NCBI GenBank assembly: GCA_947473125.1
Contig: CANJDH010000040.1
Coordinates: forward strand, 1 to 38,422
DNA length: 38,422 nucleotides
DNA from: Burkholderiales bacterium
GTDB taxonomy: Bacteria; Pseudomonadota; Gammaproteobacteria; Burkholderiales; JAEUOS01
Direction of reading: 5' to 3'
Made by a program: the position numbers and the translations under genes. This document shows, piece by piece, positions 7,300 to 18,597 of the stretch. The notes under the pieces are model-generated. The model did no database searches. It saw only the letters and a list, made by a program, of their open reading frames with translations, and was not told the origin of the DNA. Every line of letters starts with the position of its first letter. The stretch's first letter is position 1.

Positions 7300-8508
7300 T
7301 TGAAAACTGCCATTGTGATCGGCGGCTCGCTCGCCGGCCTGGCCGCCACCGCCTTGTTGCGCGGCGCCGGCTGGAGCGTTGAGCTGTTTGAAAAAGCCGG
7401 CAGTTCTCTCGAAGGGCGCGGCGCCGGGCTGGTGACGCATGCCGAGTTGCATCGCGGGCTGGCGCGTGCCGGCTGCGTGATCGAAGACCTCGGCGTGCCG
7501 GTGCCGCAGCGCGTGGTGTACGACCGTGACGGGTCCGTGCTGGAACAGTGGGATCACCTGCAGGTGTTCACGGCGTGGGGCAAGCTCTATGCGGTGCTGC
7601 GTGCGCAGGTGCCACCCGAGGTGATTCGTGGCGGCGTGGCCTTTGCCGGCTTTGCCGAGCCGCCGGCGGCCGGGCGCCGGGTAGTGGCGAACTTTTCGGA
7701 CGGCAGGCAGCGCAGCGCAGATCTTCTGGTGGCGGCCGACGGCCTGCGCTCCACCGTGCGCGCGGCGCTTGCCCCCGAGGTGCAGCCCGAATACGCCGGC
7801 TACGTGGCTTGGCGCGGCGTGGTTGAAGAATCGCTGTTGTCGCCGCGCACGCGCGCCGTGCTGATGGACAAGTTTGCCTTCTGCATCCCGCCACACGAGC
7901 AAATGCTCGGCTACCCGGTGGCCGGGCCGCAAGGCGAGGTGCACGAGGGCCGGCGCCGTTACAACTTTGTCTGGTATCGCCCGGCGGATACCGCATCGGA
8001 ATTGCCGCGCCTGATGACGGGTACCGACGGCAAGGTGTATCTGGACGGCATTGCTCCGCACCTGCTAGACCCCAAGATCATTGCCGAGATGCGCGCTGAC
8101 GCGGTGCGTTTGCTCACCACCGAGTTTGCCGAGATCACCACGGCCACGCCGCAACCGTTGATCCAGCCGATATTCGACCTCACCTCGCCGCGTATGGCGT
8201 TTGGCCCGGTGGCTTTGATGGGCGATGCCTCGTTTGTGGCGCGGCCGCACTGCGGCATGGGTGTCACCAAGGCGGTGAGCGATGCCTGCACGCTGGTCGA
8301 CAGCCTGGCAGCGCATGCCGACATCAGCACCGCGCTGGAACACTACTCACGCCAGCGTGTTGCTGCCGGCGACAAGGTGGTGGACTACGCACGGCAACTG
8401 GGCGCCTACATGCAGGCGCAGGTGCAAAGCGAAGCGGAGCGGGCGCGCGCCGAGCAATTCCGCACACCGCATGCGGTGATCCGCCATACGGCGATTGCGA
8501 TGCATTGA
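7300..8508 (+). CDS. FAD-dependent monooxygenase, dihydroxypyridine-hydroxylase-like
   Basis: 402 aa from a TTG start with AGGA five bases upstream (7291-7294). The in-frame ATG at 7237 would add 21 residues ahead of the FAD fold and overlaps the likely promoter, so TTG is preferred. The Rossmann motif AIVIGGSLAGL is at the very N-terminus, followed by LFEKAG and RGAGLVTH. Then come the DG-type block DLLVAADGLRSTVRAAL and the C-terminal FAD motif GPVALMGDASFVARPHCGMG. YAGYVAWRGVV is reminiscent of 2,6-dihydroxypyridine 3-hydroxylases. Group A flavin hydroxylases hydroxylate aromatic rings with NAD(P)H and O2. Substrate assignment beyond an aromatic or heteroaromatic compound is inference. Confidence 0.87.
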   Translation: MKTAIVIGGSLAGLAATALLRGAGWSVELFEKAGSSLEGRGAGLVTHAELHRGLARAGCVIEDLGVPVPQRVVYDRDGSVLEQWDHLQVFTAWGKLYAVLRAQVPPEVIRGGVAFAGFAEPPAAGRRVVANFSDGRQRSADLLVAADGLRSTVRAALAPEVQPEYAGYVAWRGVVEESLLSPRTRAVLMDKFAFCIPPHEQMLGYPVAGPQGEVHEGRRRYNFVWYRPADTASELPRLMTGTDGKVYLDGIAPHLLDPKIIAEMRADAVRLLTTEFAEITTATPQPLIQPIFDLTSPRMAFGPVALMGDASFVARPHCGMGVTKAVSDACTLVDSLAAHADISTALEHYSRQRVAAGDKVVDYARQLGAYMQAQVQSEAERARAEQFRTPHAVIRHTAIAMH

Positions 8509-8571
8509 GCGCACTGGGCGCCCCGATTCAGATATGGTTCAGGCGCGGGCGGCCGCCAACGCTCCCAACGC

Positions 8572-9573
8572 TCAATTGTCGGCTTTGATACCGAGCTCTT
8601 GCGTCAGGGTTTTCCAGCGCACCAGGTCTTCGCGGATGAAGCGGCCAAAAGCATCCGGCCCCAGGCCGGTGGGCTCCAGGCCCTGGCCACGCAGGGCCTC
8701 AGCAATCTCCGGCAGGGCCAGCACGGCAGCGGTGTCGGCGCCGATCTTCTCGACAATTGCGCGCGGCGTGCCCGCCGGTGCAAACATGCCGAACCAGCCG
8801 CTGGTGTCGAGCTTGGGCACGCCGGCCTCAGCAAAGGTCGGCACCTCGGGCATCACCTTGGAGCGCACCGCGCCGACCAGTGCGAGGGCGCGCACGCGGC
8901 CGCTTTTCAAATGCGGCATCGCCGTGCCGATCGAATTGAACGAGCTCACCACCTGCCCGCCGATCAGATCGACGATGGAGGCCGATTCGCCCTTGTAGGG
9001 GATGTGCGTCAAGTCGATGCCGGCGCCGCGCTTGAGCGCTTCGCCATAGATGTGGAATGACGAGGCGTTGCCGAACGAGGCGTAGTTGAGCGGCGCGCCG
9101 GCGGCCTTGGCCGCTTTGGCAGCAGCAATGAATTCGGGCAGCGTCTTGTACGGGGCATCGGTTCGCACCAGCAGCACCACTTCTGAACGAATGAACTGCA
9201 CGATCGGCACAAAATCGCGCTCCGGATCCCAGGGCACCTTGGCCATCAGCGCGGGCGCCTGCACGAACGAAGTGAAGGTCGAGAGCAGGGTGTAGCCGTC
9301 GGCCGGGGAGCGTGCCGCGACTTCGGTGCCGATCACGGTGGTGGCGCCGGGCTTGTAGTCGATCACCACCGGCTGGCCCCAGCGCACCGCAAGCTTGTCG
9401 GCGACCATGCGCGTCACGCGGTCCGGGCTGCCGGCGGGCAGGCTCGGCATGATGATCTTGACCGGCTTGGTGGGCCAGGCCTGCGCCTGCACTGCTGCCG
9501 CATAAAAGCCCAATAGCACGCCTGATACGGCGATGCTCAACACGCCAAGAATGGCTCTGGGAAAGGGTTTCAT
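8572..9573 (-). CDS. Bug-family tripartite tricarboxylate transporter substrate-binding protein
   Basis: 333 aa. The ATG at 9571-9573 is preceded by GAGGA at a suitable distance; an upstream TTG at 9585 is possible but lies over that site. The signal peptide ends AAAVQAQAWPTKP. The mature protein shows Bug hallmarks: WPTKPVKIIMPSLPAGSPD, GQPVVIDYKPGA, TEVAARSPADGYTLL and IPYKGESASIVDLIGG. It is a periplasmic receptor with unknown ligand. It begins 8 bp after the luciferase-like oxidoreductase gene, so the two are probably one transcript and may handle the same substrate. It is convergent with the FAD monooxygenase. Confidence 0.92.
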   Translation of the reverse strand: MKPFPRAILGVLSIAVSGVLLGFYAAAVQAQAWPTKPVKIIMPSLPAGSPDRVTRMVADKLAVRWGQPVVIDYKPGATTVIGTEVAARSPADGYTLLSTFTSFVQAPALMAKVPWDPERDFVPIVQFIRSEVVLLVRTDAPYKTLPEFIAAAKAAKAAGAPLNYASFGNASSFHIYGEALKRGAGIDLTHIPYKGESASIVDLIGGQVVSSFNSIGTAMPHLKSGRVRALALVGAVRSKVMPEVPTFAEAGVPKLDTSGWFGMFAPAGTPRAIVEKIGADTAAVLALPEIAEALRGQGLEPTGLGPDAFGRFIREDLVRWKTLTQELGIKADN

Positions 9574-9581
9574 GGGTTTCC

Positions 9582-10628
9582 TCAAGCGGCTAGACGGGTG
9601 GCCAGGCGATCCTGGATGTAGGGCATGACATCAGTGGCGAAGAGCTCGACCGAGCGCAGCGAATCCTCGTAAGCCAGGGTGCCGAAGGCGAAACGCGTGA
9701 GGATGAAGTTCACGCCAGAACGCTCGATCTGTTCCGCCAGCTGCTCGCGCACCATCTCAGGCGTGCCGGAGAGCGCGCGGCCCGCCTCAACCAATTCATC
9801 CCATGTCGAGGGAAAGTAGGCGCCCGGCTTGGTGCCGTTTTTCACCCACAGGTGCATGAAACTCTGGTACCAGCGCGCGTAGGCGCTGCGCGCGAGGTCT
9901 GCCGCTTCGCGTTCGGTCGGCGCGATCACCATGTGGCGGGTGGTGCCCATCAGGGGCAGTGCGCCGGCGGGATGACCGGCTTCGAGCCACTCGCGGCGAT
10001 AGCGGTCGGTCATGGTGCGCACGCCATCGAGCGGCGCGTTGCTCACGACGTTGCAGCGATTGGCCACGCACCAGGGCACGCTATCCGGATTGCCGATGCC
10101 GTACCAGAGCGGCGGGTGCGGCAACTGCTTCGGCGCCATGGTGAGCGGCACCTGGTTGAACTGGTAATGCTGGCCGGTGAAGCTCAATTCGCGCGGCTCG
10201 CGCTGCGCGTTGGCCAGCGCCTGCATCACGACCTCATAGGATTCGAGGTAGCGCGCCTGCGCTTCGGCTGGGTCGACGCCGTAGTACCCAAGCTCGAAAG
10301 GCGAGATGCCGCGCCCGACACCAAGCTGGAAGCGCCCGCCGCTCATGTGGTCGAGCATGCAGATTTCTTCGGCCAGGCGCAGCGGGTGGTACAGCGCCAG
10401 GGTGTAGACCAGCGGCCCGAACAGGATGCGTTTGGTGCGTTGGGCAATCGCCGAGTGAAGCACGGAAGGCGAAGGCGACATGCCGAGCGGTGTGGCGTGA
10501 TGCTCGGCCGTGAGATACACATGGATGCCGACGCGTTCGTAGGCTTCGACCAGGCGCAGCCGGTTTTCATAGAACTCGCCGAGCGGCAGGCCGCTGTCGT
10601 CGAGATGGTCGAATACACCGAATTTCAT
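9582..10628 (-). CDS. LLM-class (luciferase-like) flavin-dependent oxidoreductase
   Basis: 348 aa from ATG 10628. The protein opens MKFGVFDHLDDSG, then has YLTAEHHATPLG, RILFGPLVYTLALYHPLRLA and GRFQLGVGRGISPFEL, the typical TIM-barrel blocks of the bacterial luciferase-like family. The late block YGIGNPDSVPW also fits. Such enzymes use FMN or F420; the group with this EHH motif is usually an FMN-dependent monooxygenase. A TTG start at 10658 would extend it by ten residues without family similarity. It leads a two-gene unit with the Bug receptor. The exact substrate is not deducible. Confidence 0.9.
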   Translation of the reverse strand: MKFGVFDHLDDSGLPLGEFYENRLRLVEAYERVGIHVYLTAEHHATPLGMSPSPSVLHSAIAQRTKRILFGPLVYTLALYHPLRLAEEICMLDHMSGGRFQLGVGRGISPFELGYYGVDPAEAQARYLESYEVVMQALANAQREPRELSFTGQHYQFNQVPLTMAPKQLPHPPLWYGIGNPDSVPWCVANRCNVVSNAPLDGVRTMTDRYRREWLEAGHPAGALPLMGTTRHMVIAPTEREAADLARSAYARWYQSFMHLWVKNGTKPGAYFPSTWDELVEAGRALSGTPEMVREQLAEQIERSGVNFILTRFAFGTLAYEDSLRSVELFATDVMPYIQDRLATRLAA

Positions 10629-10703
10629 GGGAGGTCGGGAGCCGGTTGCAAGCCTCAAAGACGCCGAAGCGCCGCGGCATTGTCGCCCGAAAGTGGTCGG
10701 GCC

Positions 10704-11366
10704 TTAATCGGGATAGCCCAAAGCAGGCTGGCTGAAACCCTCAGCCGCACGCCAGCCCGGCAATTTGGTGAAGAGGTTGGAGAACATGCTGCCGACGTCG
10801 TAGCTTGGCCAGGGCTTGCCGCCGTACTTCTTGTCGTACTCGTCGCGAATGTCCTTGGTGTTCTTGTACCAGGGCACCTTGTTCATGTAGCGCGACAGGG
10901 ATTGCCCGCGCCAGCCGGCGTCCTTGATGTCGGGCCAGACCTGGTCGGCGTATTTGATGTTCCAGTCCTTGTCGAGCTTCCAGGCTTCGTGGCCGAGCAC
11001 GTCGCCGAAGATGAACAGGCGCCCTTGGTAAATTTCCCACGAGGTCGGGTCGCTACCCAGTTTCAACGCAAACGCTGCGCCCGACGAGCAGAAGCCGCCG
11101 TACTGCGGTTCGAACCTGGCCGGGTTGGCGTCGAACTGCTGTTTGTTGGCAGCAGAGGAGAAGTAGTAGGTACGGTTCGGCAGCGCCGACGCGATCGCCT
11201 TGTCACCACGCGTCGGTTTGCCGGCGGTGAAATAGGCCACCGGGTCGTAGCCGAGCAGCATGACGTCGTCGCCGCGCGGATTCTGGGTGGTGGCATAAGG
11301 TGTGCCGCAGGCCTGCAGCAGCAGCGTGAGGGAAAGCAGGGCAAGCAGGCGCAATGTCGATCTCAT
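10704..11366 (-). CDS. YHS domain-containing lipoprotein
   Basis: 220 aa. The signal peptide ends in a lipobox (LLLQAC, Cys20), so the protein is probably anchored in the outer or inner membrane facing the periplasm. The mature N-terminal part has a YHS-like pattern: GYDPVAYFTAGKPTRG, TYYFSSAANKQQFDANP and YGGFCSSG. This is the arrangement seen in the YHS proteins of many proteobacteria. The C-terminal third is rich in Trp, Tyr and Lys (GWRGQSLSRYMNKVPWY) and is not assigned. AGGA precedes the ATG by about ten bases. It lies 67 bp after the EgtD-like gene on the same strand. YHS domains often accompany metal handling, but no metal site is proven here. Confidence 0.85.
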   Translation of the reverse strand: MRSTLRLLALLSLTLLLQACGTPYATTQNPRGDDVMLLGYDPVAYFTAGKPTRGDKAIASALPNRTYYFSSAANKQQFDANPARFEPQYGGFCSSGAAFALKLGSDPTSWEIYQGRLFIFGDVLGHEAWKLDKDWNIKYADQVWPDIKDAGWRGQSLSRYMNKVPWYKNTKDIRDEYDKKYGGKPWPSYDVGSMFSNLFTKLPGWRAAEGFSQPALGYPD

Positions 11367-11433
11367 TCTCTCGTTCCTTTGTCAAAACCGTTGGTGGGAG
11401 CCATTCTCCAGTGGTGCCGCGCGTCGCCCCCGG

Positions 11434-12414
11434 CTAGGGGCTGGCAAAGAATACGCCAAACCAGCCTTTCTCGTCGGTCCAGTGTTCCACCTTGCCGAAG
11501 CCGGCGCGGGAGAGCAGCGCGCGGAAGGCATCGGGCGTGTACTTGTAGGAATTTTCGGTGTGAATGCGCTCACCCTTGGCGAAGGCGCGCGTGGTGGCGC
11601 CAAGCGAGACAGTATGGGCCTCGCGGGCTTCGAGGTGCATTTCGATCCGGCTGTGATCCGGGTTGAACAGTCCGATGTGGTCAAACATTCCCGCATCGAA
11701 GTTGGTGCCGGCCAATTTGTTTACATGGTTGAGCACATTCTTGTTGAACGCTGCCGTGACACCGGTGGCATCATCGTAGGCGCGCCGCAGGACTTCATGA
11801 TCCTTGACCAGGTCGACGCCGATCAACAGGCCGCTGCCTGCAGTGGCGCAATAACGGCGGGTTTGTTCCATGAAGTGCACCGCTTCAGCGGGGGTGAAGT
11901 TGCCGATCGACGAGCCGGGGTAGAAGAACGTCACCGGCTCCGGCCCGAATATGCCTTCCAGGTTGAGGGTGCTGGAAAAATCGTCAATCAGCCCGATGAA
12001 ATCGGTGCCAGGCATTTCCGCAGCGAATTCGGCCAGCGCCGATTCGACGATGCCGCGTGCCACATCGACCGCGATGTAGCGGCAAGGGTCGAGCGCAGGA
12101 AACCAGCATGCCGCTTTCTGGCAATCGCCGGCGCCCAGGTCGACCAGCTGGTGCTGCGTACCCGCCGCCTTGGCAATGGCGGTGCGGTGCGCTTCGAATA
12201 CCGCGGCCTCGGTACGCGTGACGTAGTACTCGGGCAGCTCGCAGATCGCCTGAAACAGACGGCAGCCTAGCGCATCATAAAAATATTTAGGCTCGATCGA
12301 GGCGGCCGGCGCCGCGACGCCGGCGATGATTTCGGCAGCGCTATCCGGGCTTGCATGCCCCGCGAGTCGGTCAATGATGCGAAATGCCGGCTTGCCGGCT
12401 TCAGCGTGGTTCAA
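11434..12414 (-). CDS. egtD: L-histidine N-alpha-methyltransferase (EgtD family)
   Basis: 326 aa, matching the EgtD family length. It has the N-terminal block KYFYDALGCRLFQAICELPEYY, the SAM site VDLGAGDCQK (91-100) and FYPGSSIGNF (164-173). The C-terminal HTENSYKY motif (285-292) supplies E287 and S289 at the positions used to hold histidine in EgtD. The enzyme trimethylates histidine to hercynine, the first step of ergothioneine synthesis. No Met is available near the N-terminus; TTG at 12412-12414 with GGAG five bases upstream is the likely start. It follows uvrA on the same strand after 142 bp. No EgtB gene is present in the window, so ergothioneine synthesis depends on a gene elsewhere. 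Confidence 0.9.
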   Translation of the reverse strand: MNHAEAGKPAFRIIDRLAGHASPDSAAEIIAGVAAPAASIEPKYFYDALGCRLFQAICELPEYYVTRTEAAVFEAHRTAIAKAAGTQHQLVDLGAGDCQKAACWFPALDPCRYIAVDVARGIVESALAEFAAEMPGTDFIGLIDDFSSTLNLEGIFGPEPVTFFYPGSSIGNFTPAEAVHFMEQTRRYCATAGSGLLIGVDLVKDHEVLRRAYDDATGVTAAFNKNVLNHVNKLAGTNFDAGMFDHIGLFNPDHSRIEMHLEAREAHTVSLGATTRAFAKGERIHTENSYKYTPDAFRALLSRAGFGKVEHWTDEKGWFGVFFASP

Positions 12415-12470
12415 GGGAACTCCGGGAATGCGACAGTGAACGGCAGCAGTGCTGCAGGGTCAGGCATTTT

Positions 12471-12487
12471 GCGCGGGAACCCCGCGC
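12471..12487. other. Perfect hairpin between uvrA and egtD
   Basis: GCGCGGG (12471-12477), loop AAC, CCCGCGC (12481-12487): a perfect 7-bp stem. In the minus direction it is followed by AAAAT, so it lacks the T-run of a terminator. It may still pause or partly separate uvrA from egtD expression. Confidence 0.4.
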
Positions 12488-12556
12488 TTGTCGAGTTTAT
12501 GGCGGCAGGACGCTCTCGGACGCAGCGGCCCGCGTGGCCTGGCCTGGCCGTGGTGC

Positions 12557-15394
<2,838 letters not shown>

Positions 15395-15553
15395 GCATGT
15401 TTCCGGAAGGAGGGCGGGGTTTCCTGTTCAGGGGTCTGGCAGTCGGCGCTAAGACCGCAGGTGTCAGACCGGGATACGTTGAAAATCAAATGGTTGCGGA
15501 TGCGGGCGTGGCCATTTGCGGGCGCGAACAGGGAATCCCCGGCTGGGGCAACC

Positions 15554-15562
15554 TGCTACTAT
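15554..15562 (+). promoter_or_regulatory. Candidate extended -10 promoter for the MFS-ssb unit
   Basis: TGC-TACTAT fits an extended -10 element (TGn followed by a TATAAT-like hexamer) and lies 66 bp upstream of the MFS start codon. No convincing -35 box accompanies it, which extended -10 promoters tolerate. Confidence 0.4.
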
Positions 15563-15628
15563 AGCGGATTCAGGTTTCACGCCTCGTTTACCCCCTTCGC
15601 CGCCCGGCTGCTCGCCGGGGCCGCACAC

Positions 15629-16855
15629 ATGAATCCCCTGGAATTACGCGCGGCGCTGTCGCTCGCTTCAATTTTTGCGCTGCGCATGTTGGGGCTGTTT
15701 CTCATCCTGCCGGTATTTGCGATCCATGCAAAAACCCTGCCCGGTTATGACATCGCGCTGGTCGGGTGGGTGCTGGGCATTTACGGCCTGACCCAGGGCT
15801 GCCTGCAGATTCCGTTTGGCATGGCGTCGGACCGTTTCGGCCGCAAACCGGTGATCATTTTCGGGCTGGTGCTGTTCGCGATCGGCAGCTTCGTCGCCGC
15901 CATGCCCGGCGACATCTGGACGGCGATGATCGGCCGCGCGATCCAGGGCGCCGGCGCCATCTCGGCGGCGGTGACGGCATTTTTGTCCGACCTCACCCGT
16001 GAGGAGCAGCGCACCAAGGCCATGGCCCTGATCGGCGCGTCGATCGGGCTCACCTTCGCGCTCTCGCTGGTCGGTGCGCCGATCCTGTATGCCGCGATCG
16101 GCATGGACGGCATTTTCAACCTGACCGGCATCCTGGCGCTGGCCGCGATCGGCGTGGTGCTGTGGCTGGTGCCGTCGGCCAGCCAGGCCCTGCACGCGCC
16201 GGCGCCCGGTGTGGTGCGCCCGACGCTTGCCTCGATAGTCAGAAATGTCGAGTTGCTGCGCCTCAACCTGGGTATTTTCTCGCTGCACCTGGTGCAGATG
16301 GCGATGTTCGTGGTGGTGCCCCTGGCGCTGGTCGAGTCGGGCGGCCTCGCGGTCAGCTCGCACTGGAAGGTCTACCTGCCGGTGGTGCTGCTGTCGTTTG
16401 CCGTGATGATGCCGCCGATCGTCTGGGGCGAGAAGCGCGGCCGCATTCGCGTCGTGCTGCTCGGCGCCGTAGGCATGATGGCGCTGGTGCAACTGGCGTT
16501 TGTCGGTGCCGTGCATCACTTCGTGTGGGTCGTGTTTCTGCTGTTCGCCTTCTTCGTAGCCTTCAACGTGCTCGAAGCGATGCTGCCTTCGCTGGTGTCG
16601 CGCGTGGCCCCGCCGGCCGGCAAGGGGGCGGCGCTCGGGGTCTACAACACGACGCAAGCGCTGGGGCTGTCGGCGGGTGGCGTGGTGGGCGGACTACTGG
16701 TAAAATATTCAGGTGTAGAATCGGTATTTGTTTTTGGTGCGGCGATGATGTTCCTCTGGTTCGTCGCCGCTTTTTCGATGCGCGAGCCGCAGAAGCGACA
16801 GCTTCCGGCGAGCGCGAATTCTCATGAAGGAGAACTCAATCATGGCGTCAATTAA
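15629..16855 (+). CDS. MFS transporter (YajR/Bcr-like)
   Basis: 408 aa from ATG 15629. A longer open frame to 15356 overlaps the uvrA 5' end and lacks family features. Twelve hydrophobic segments are evident. The first-half signature [16 protein letters not shown] is a clear MFS A-motif, with [19 protein letters not shown] in helix 4-5. [20 protein letters not shown] lies near the C-terminus. It sits between uvrA (divergent) and ssb, an order common in betaproteobacteria. The last 14 bp overlap the ssb coding region, so the two are translated from one message. The exported substrate is unknown. Confidence 0.92.
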   Translation: MNPLELRAALSLASIFALRMLGLFLILPVFAIHAKTLPGYDIALVGWVLGIYGLTQGCLQIPFGMASDRFGRKPVIIFGLVLFAIGSFVAAMPGDIWTAMIGRAIQGAGAISAAVTAFLSDLTREEQRTKAMALIGASIGLTFALSLVGAPILYAAIGMDGIFNLTGILALAAIGVVLWLVPSASQALHAPAPGVVRPTLASIVRNVELLRLNLGIFSLHLVQMAMFVVVPLALVESGGLAVSSHWKVYLPVVLLSFAVMMPPIVWGEKRGRIRVVLLGAVGMMALVQLAFVGAVHHFVWVVFLLFAFFVAFNVLEAMLPSLVSRVAPPAGKGAALGVYNTTQALGLSAGGVVGGLLVKYSGVESVFVFGAAMMFLWFVAAFSMREPQKRQLPASANSHEGELNHGVN

Positions 16856-17336
16856 CAAAGTCATTCTGATCGGCAACCTCGGCAAGGACCCGGAAACCCG
16901 CTATACCCCCGACGGCGCAGCCATCACCAACATCACGCTTGCCACGACCGACACCTGGAAAGACAAGGCCACCGGTGAGAAAAAGGAAGCCACCGAGTGG
17001 CACCGCGTGTCGTTCTTCGGGCGCCTCGCCGAAATCGCCGGGCAGTACCTCAAGAAAGGGCGCCCGGTATACATCGAAGGGCGCATCCGCACCCGCAAGT
17101 GGCAGGACAAGGAAGGCCAGGACCGCTACACCACCGAGATCATTGCCGACCAGATGCAGATGCTCGGCAGCCGGGAAGGCATGGGCGCACCCGGGGGCGA
17201 CGATGAAGGTAGTAGCGGCGGCGGTAGTTCGCGCCCGCCAGCGAGCAGCAATGCCGGTGGCGCCGGTGCGAAATCGGCGCCGGCCAAGAAGCCGGCAGGC
17301 GGCTTCGACGACATGGACGACGACATTCCGTTCTGA
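16842..17336 (+). CDS. ssb: Single-stranded DNA-binding protein
   Basis: 164 aa. The N-terminal OB fold opens [20 protein letters not shown], with [20 protein letters not shown] and [20 protein letters not shown] following. A Gly/Ser/Ala/Pro-rich linker covers about residues 118-150. The acidic tip ends DDMDDDIPF, the standard partner-docking tail of SSB. AAGGAG lies nine bases before the ATG, inside the preceding MFS gene. A frame from 16824 adds six residues over that ribosome-binding site and is rejected. SSB coats single-stranded DNA in replication and repair. A strong terminator follows 33 bp downstream. Confidence 0.98.
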   Translation: MASINKVILIGNLGKDPETRYTPDGAAITNITLATTDTWKDKATGEKKEATEWHRVSFFGRLAEIAGQYLKKGRPVYIEGRIRTRKWQDKEGQDRYTTEIIADQMQMLGSREGMGAPGGDDEGSSGGGSSRPPASSNAGGAGAKSAPAKKPAGGFDDMDDDIPF

Positions 17337-17369
17337 AGCCCGCCGCAGCACCCGAGTAGCGGAACCCCG

Positions 17370-17403
17370 AAAGCCGCGCCCATGTGATGGGGGCGGCTTT
17401 TTT
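17370..17403 (+). terminator. Rho-independent terminator after ssb
   Basis: AAAGCCGCGCCC (17370-17381) pairs with GGGGGCGGCTTT (17389-17400) around a 7-base loop, with one internal mismatch, and runs into a T-tract. This is a classic intrinsic terminator ending the MFS-ssb transcript. Confidence 0.88.
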
Positions 17404-17415
17404 GTTGCTTTGCGC

Positions 17416-17421
17416 TATAAT
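17416..17421 (+). promoter_or_regulatory. Candidate -10 element (TATAAT) for the fmdB-led operon
   Basis: A perfect TATAAT just downstream of the ssb terminator and 50 bp upstream of the fmdB start. A matching -35 would fall in the terminator stem and is not recognisable, so strength is uncertain. Confidence 0.5.
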
Positions 17422-17471
17422 TGCAAGCTTTTGTTTTTGAACCTGTTTTCCGAAATTTGTTGGGGAAATCC

Positions 17472-17906
17472 ATGCCGATTTATGCATACCGTTGCGATGA
17501 CTGCGGGCACGCGCAAGATTTCTTGCAGAAGATGAGTGATCCGCTCATTGCCGAGTGCCCGAAATGCGCGTCGAAAAACTTTGCCAAGCAATTGAGTGCG
17601 CCGCAGTTCCAGCTCAAGGGCGGGGGTTGGTATGTCACGGATTTTCGCGACAACGGCAAAAAAGACGGCAAAGATGCCAAGAAGGGCGACGGCAAGTCGG
17701 CGTCCGGCGATACCGGCAGCAGCAGCGAGGCCGGCTCCGGAGAGGCGAAGGCTGAGGCCAAGTCGGACGGCAAAACCAAAACCGACAGCAAGGCGGATTC
17801 GTCGAGCGCGCCAGCGCCAGCCCCGGCCAGTTCTACCCCGGCTTCAACCTCGTCGTCATCGACTTCGTCGTCATCGACTTCGTCTTCGGACACCAAGACG
17901 ACCTGA
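17472..17906 (+). CDS. FmdB-family zinc ribbon protein with long low-complexity tail
   Basis: 144 aa. The N-terminal zinc ribbon has two CxxC pairs: C8-x2-C11 in YRCDDCGH and C29-x2-C32 in CPKCASK, followed by LSAPQFQLKGGGWYVTDF, the usual FmdB ending. Beyond about residue 60 the protein is Lys/Asp/Gly then Ser/Thr/Ala/Pro-rich, without folded character. The Ser-rich end is encoded by a 15-bp tandem repeat (17850-17879). GGGGAAA lies just before ATG 17472; an upstream frame from 17421 reads through that leader and is rejected. It leads the operon with DUF502 and aspS, an order seen in many betaproteobacteria. Its molecular function is not established; it is often called a putative regulatory protein. 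Confidence 0.92.
   Translation: MPIYAYRCDDCGHAQDFLQKMSDPLIAECPKCASKNFAKQLSAPQFQLKGGGWYVTDFRDNGKKDGKDAKKGDGKSASGDTGSSSEAGSGEAKAEAKSDGKTKTDSKADSSSAPAPAPASSTPASTSSSSTSSSSTSSSDTKTT
17850..17879 (+). repeat. Two tandem copies of a 15-bp unit in the fmdB tail
   Basis: The unit TCGTCGTCATCGACT occurs twice head to tail (17850-17864 and 17865-17879) with a partial third copy. It codes for Ser/Thr repeats. In-frame length variation by slippage is plausible. Confidence 0.8.
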
Positions 17907-17932
17907 TTGGTCCGCATCAGCGACCCCAAATC

Positions 17933-18574
17933 ATGTTCCGCAAATACCTCATCACCGGGCTGCTGATCTGGCTGCCGCTGGCGATCACGCTCTGGGTGAT
18001 CCGCTTCATCGTTACCACGATGGACGGGGTGTTCCCTTCCTGGATGATTCCCGAGGTGGTCGAGCGCCAGCACATCCCGGGCCTGGGCCTGATGATGGCC
18101 GTGCTGCTGGTGTTTGTCACCGGGGTGCTTGCGGCCAATTTCATCGGTGAGCGCCTGGTGGTCTGGTGGGAATTGCTGCTCAACCGCATTCCGATCGTGC
18201 GGTCGATCTACTCCAGCGTCAAGCAGGTATCCGACACGATTCTGTCTCCCAACGGCCAGGCGTTTCGCAAGGCGGTGCTGGTGCAGTATCCGCGCGAAGG
18301 GGCCTGGACCATCGCCTTCCTGACCGGCGTGCCCGGCCCCGGCGTGGTTGAGCATCTGCCCGGCGAACATGTCAGCGTCTACGTGCCGACGACCCCCAAT
18401 CCGACTTCGGGGTTTTTCCTGATGCTGCCCAAGTCAGCCGTCATTGAACTCGACATGAGCGTTGACGCTGCCCTGAAATACATTGTTTCCATGGGCGTGG
18501 TGGCGCCGGGTAGCTCGGGCAACGGCCGCAATGGCCGTGGCGCCGGCGCCAGCGCCAATTACCCCCCGCTTTGA
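17933..18574 (+). CDS. DUF502 family membrane protein
   Basis: 213 aa. Two N-terminal membrane segments are visible, roughly residues 6-28 ([18 protein letters not shown]) and 48-70 ([19 protein letters not shown]). They are followed by the DUF502 core [36 protein letters not shown] and [17 protein letters not shown] Gly/Asn-rich tail ends the protein. The family is widespread beside aspS but its biochemical role is unknown. The stop codon overlaps an alternative TTG start of aspS, so the genes are tightly coupled. Confidence 0.93.
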   Translation: MFRKYLITGLLIWLPLAITLWVIRFIVTTMDGVFPSWMIPEVVERQHIPGLGLMMAVLLVFVTGVLAANFIGERLVVWWELLLNRIPIVRSIYSSVKQVSDTILSPNGQAFRKAVLVQYPREGAWTIAFLTGVPGPGVVEHLPGEHVSVYVPTTPNPTSGFFLMLPKSAVIELDMSVDAALKYIVSMGVVAPGSSGNGRNGRGAGASANYPPL

Positions 18575-18597
18575 AGTCTTCCTTGTCTGGAACAACC

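Noticed and set aside
9852-11666. 604-aa open frame on the plus strand
   Set aside because: Antisense to the luciferase-like oxidoreductase, the YHS lipoprotein and part of egtD; a GC-rich shadow frame without domains.
15395-15628. LexA (SOS) box between uvrA and the MFS-ssb unit
   Set aside because: Looked for CTG-N10-CAG on both strands in the spacer; every CTG lacks CAG at the right distance.
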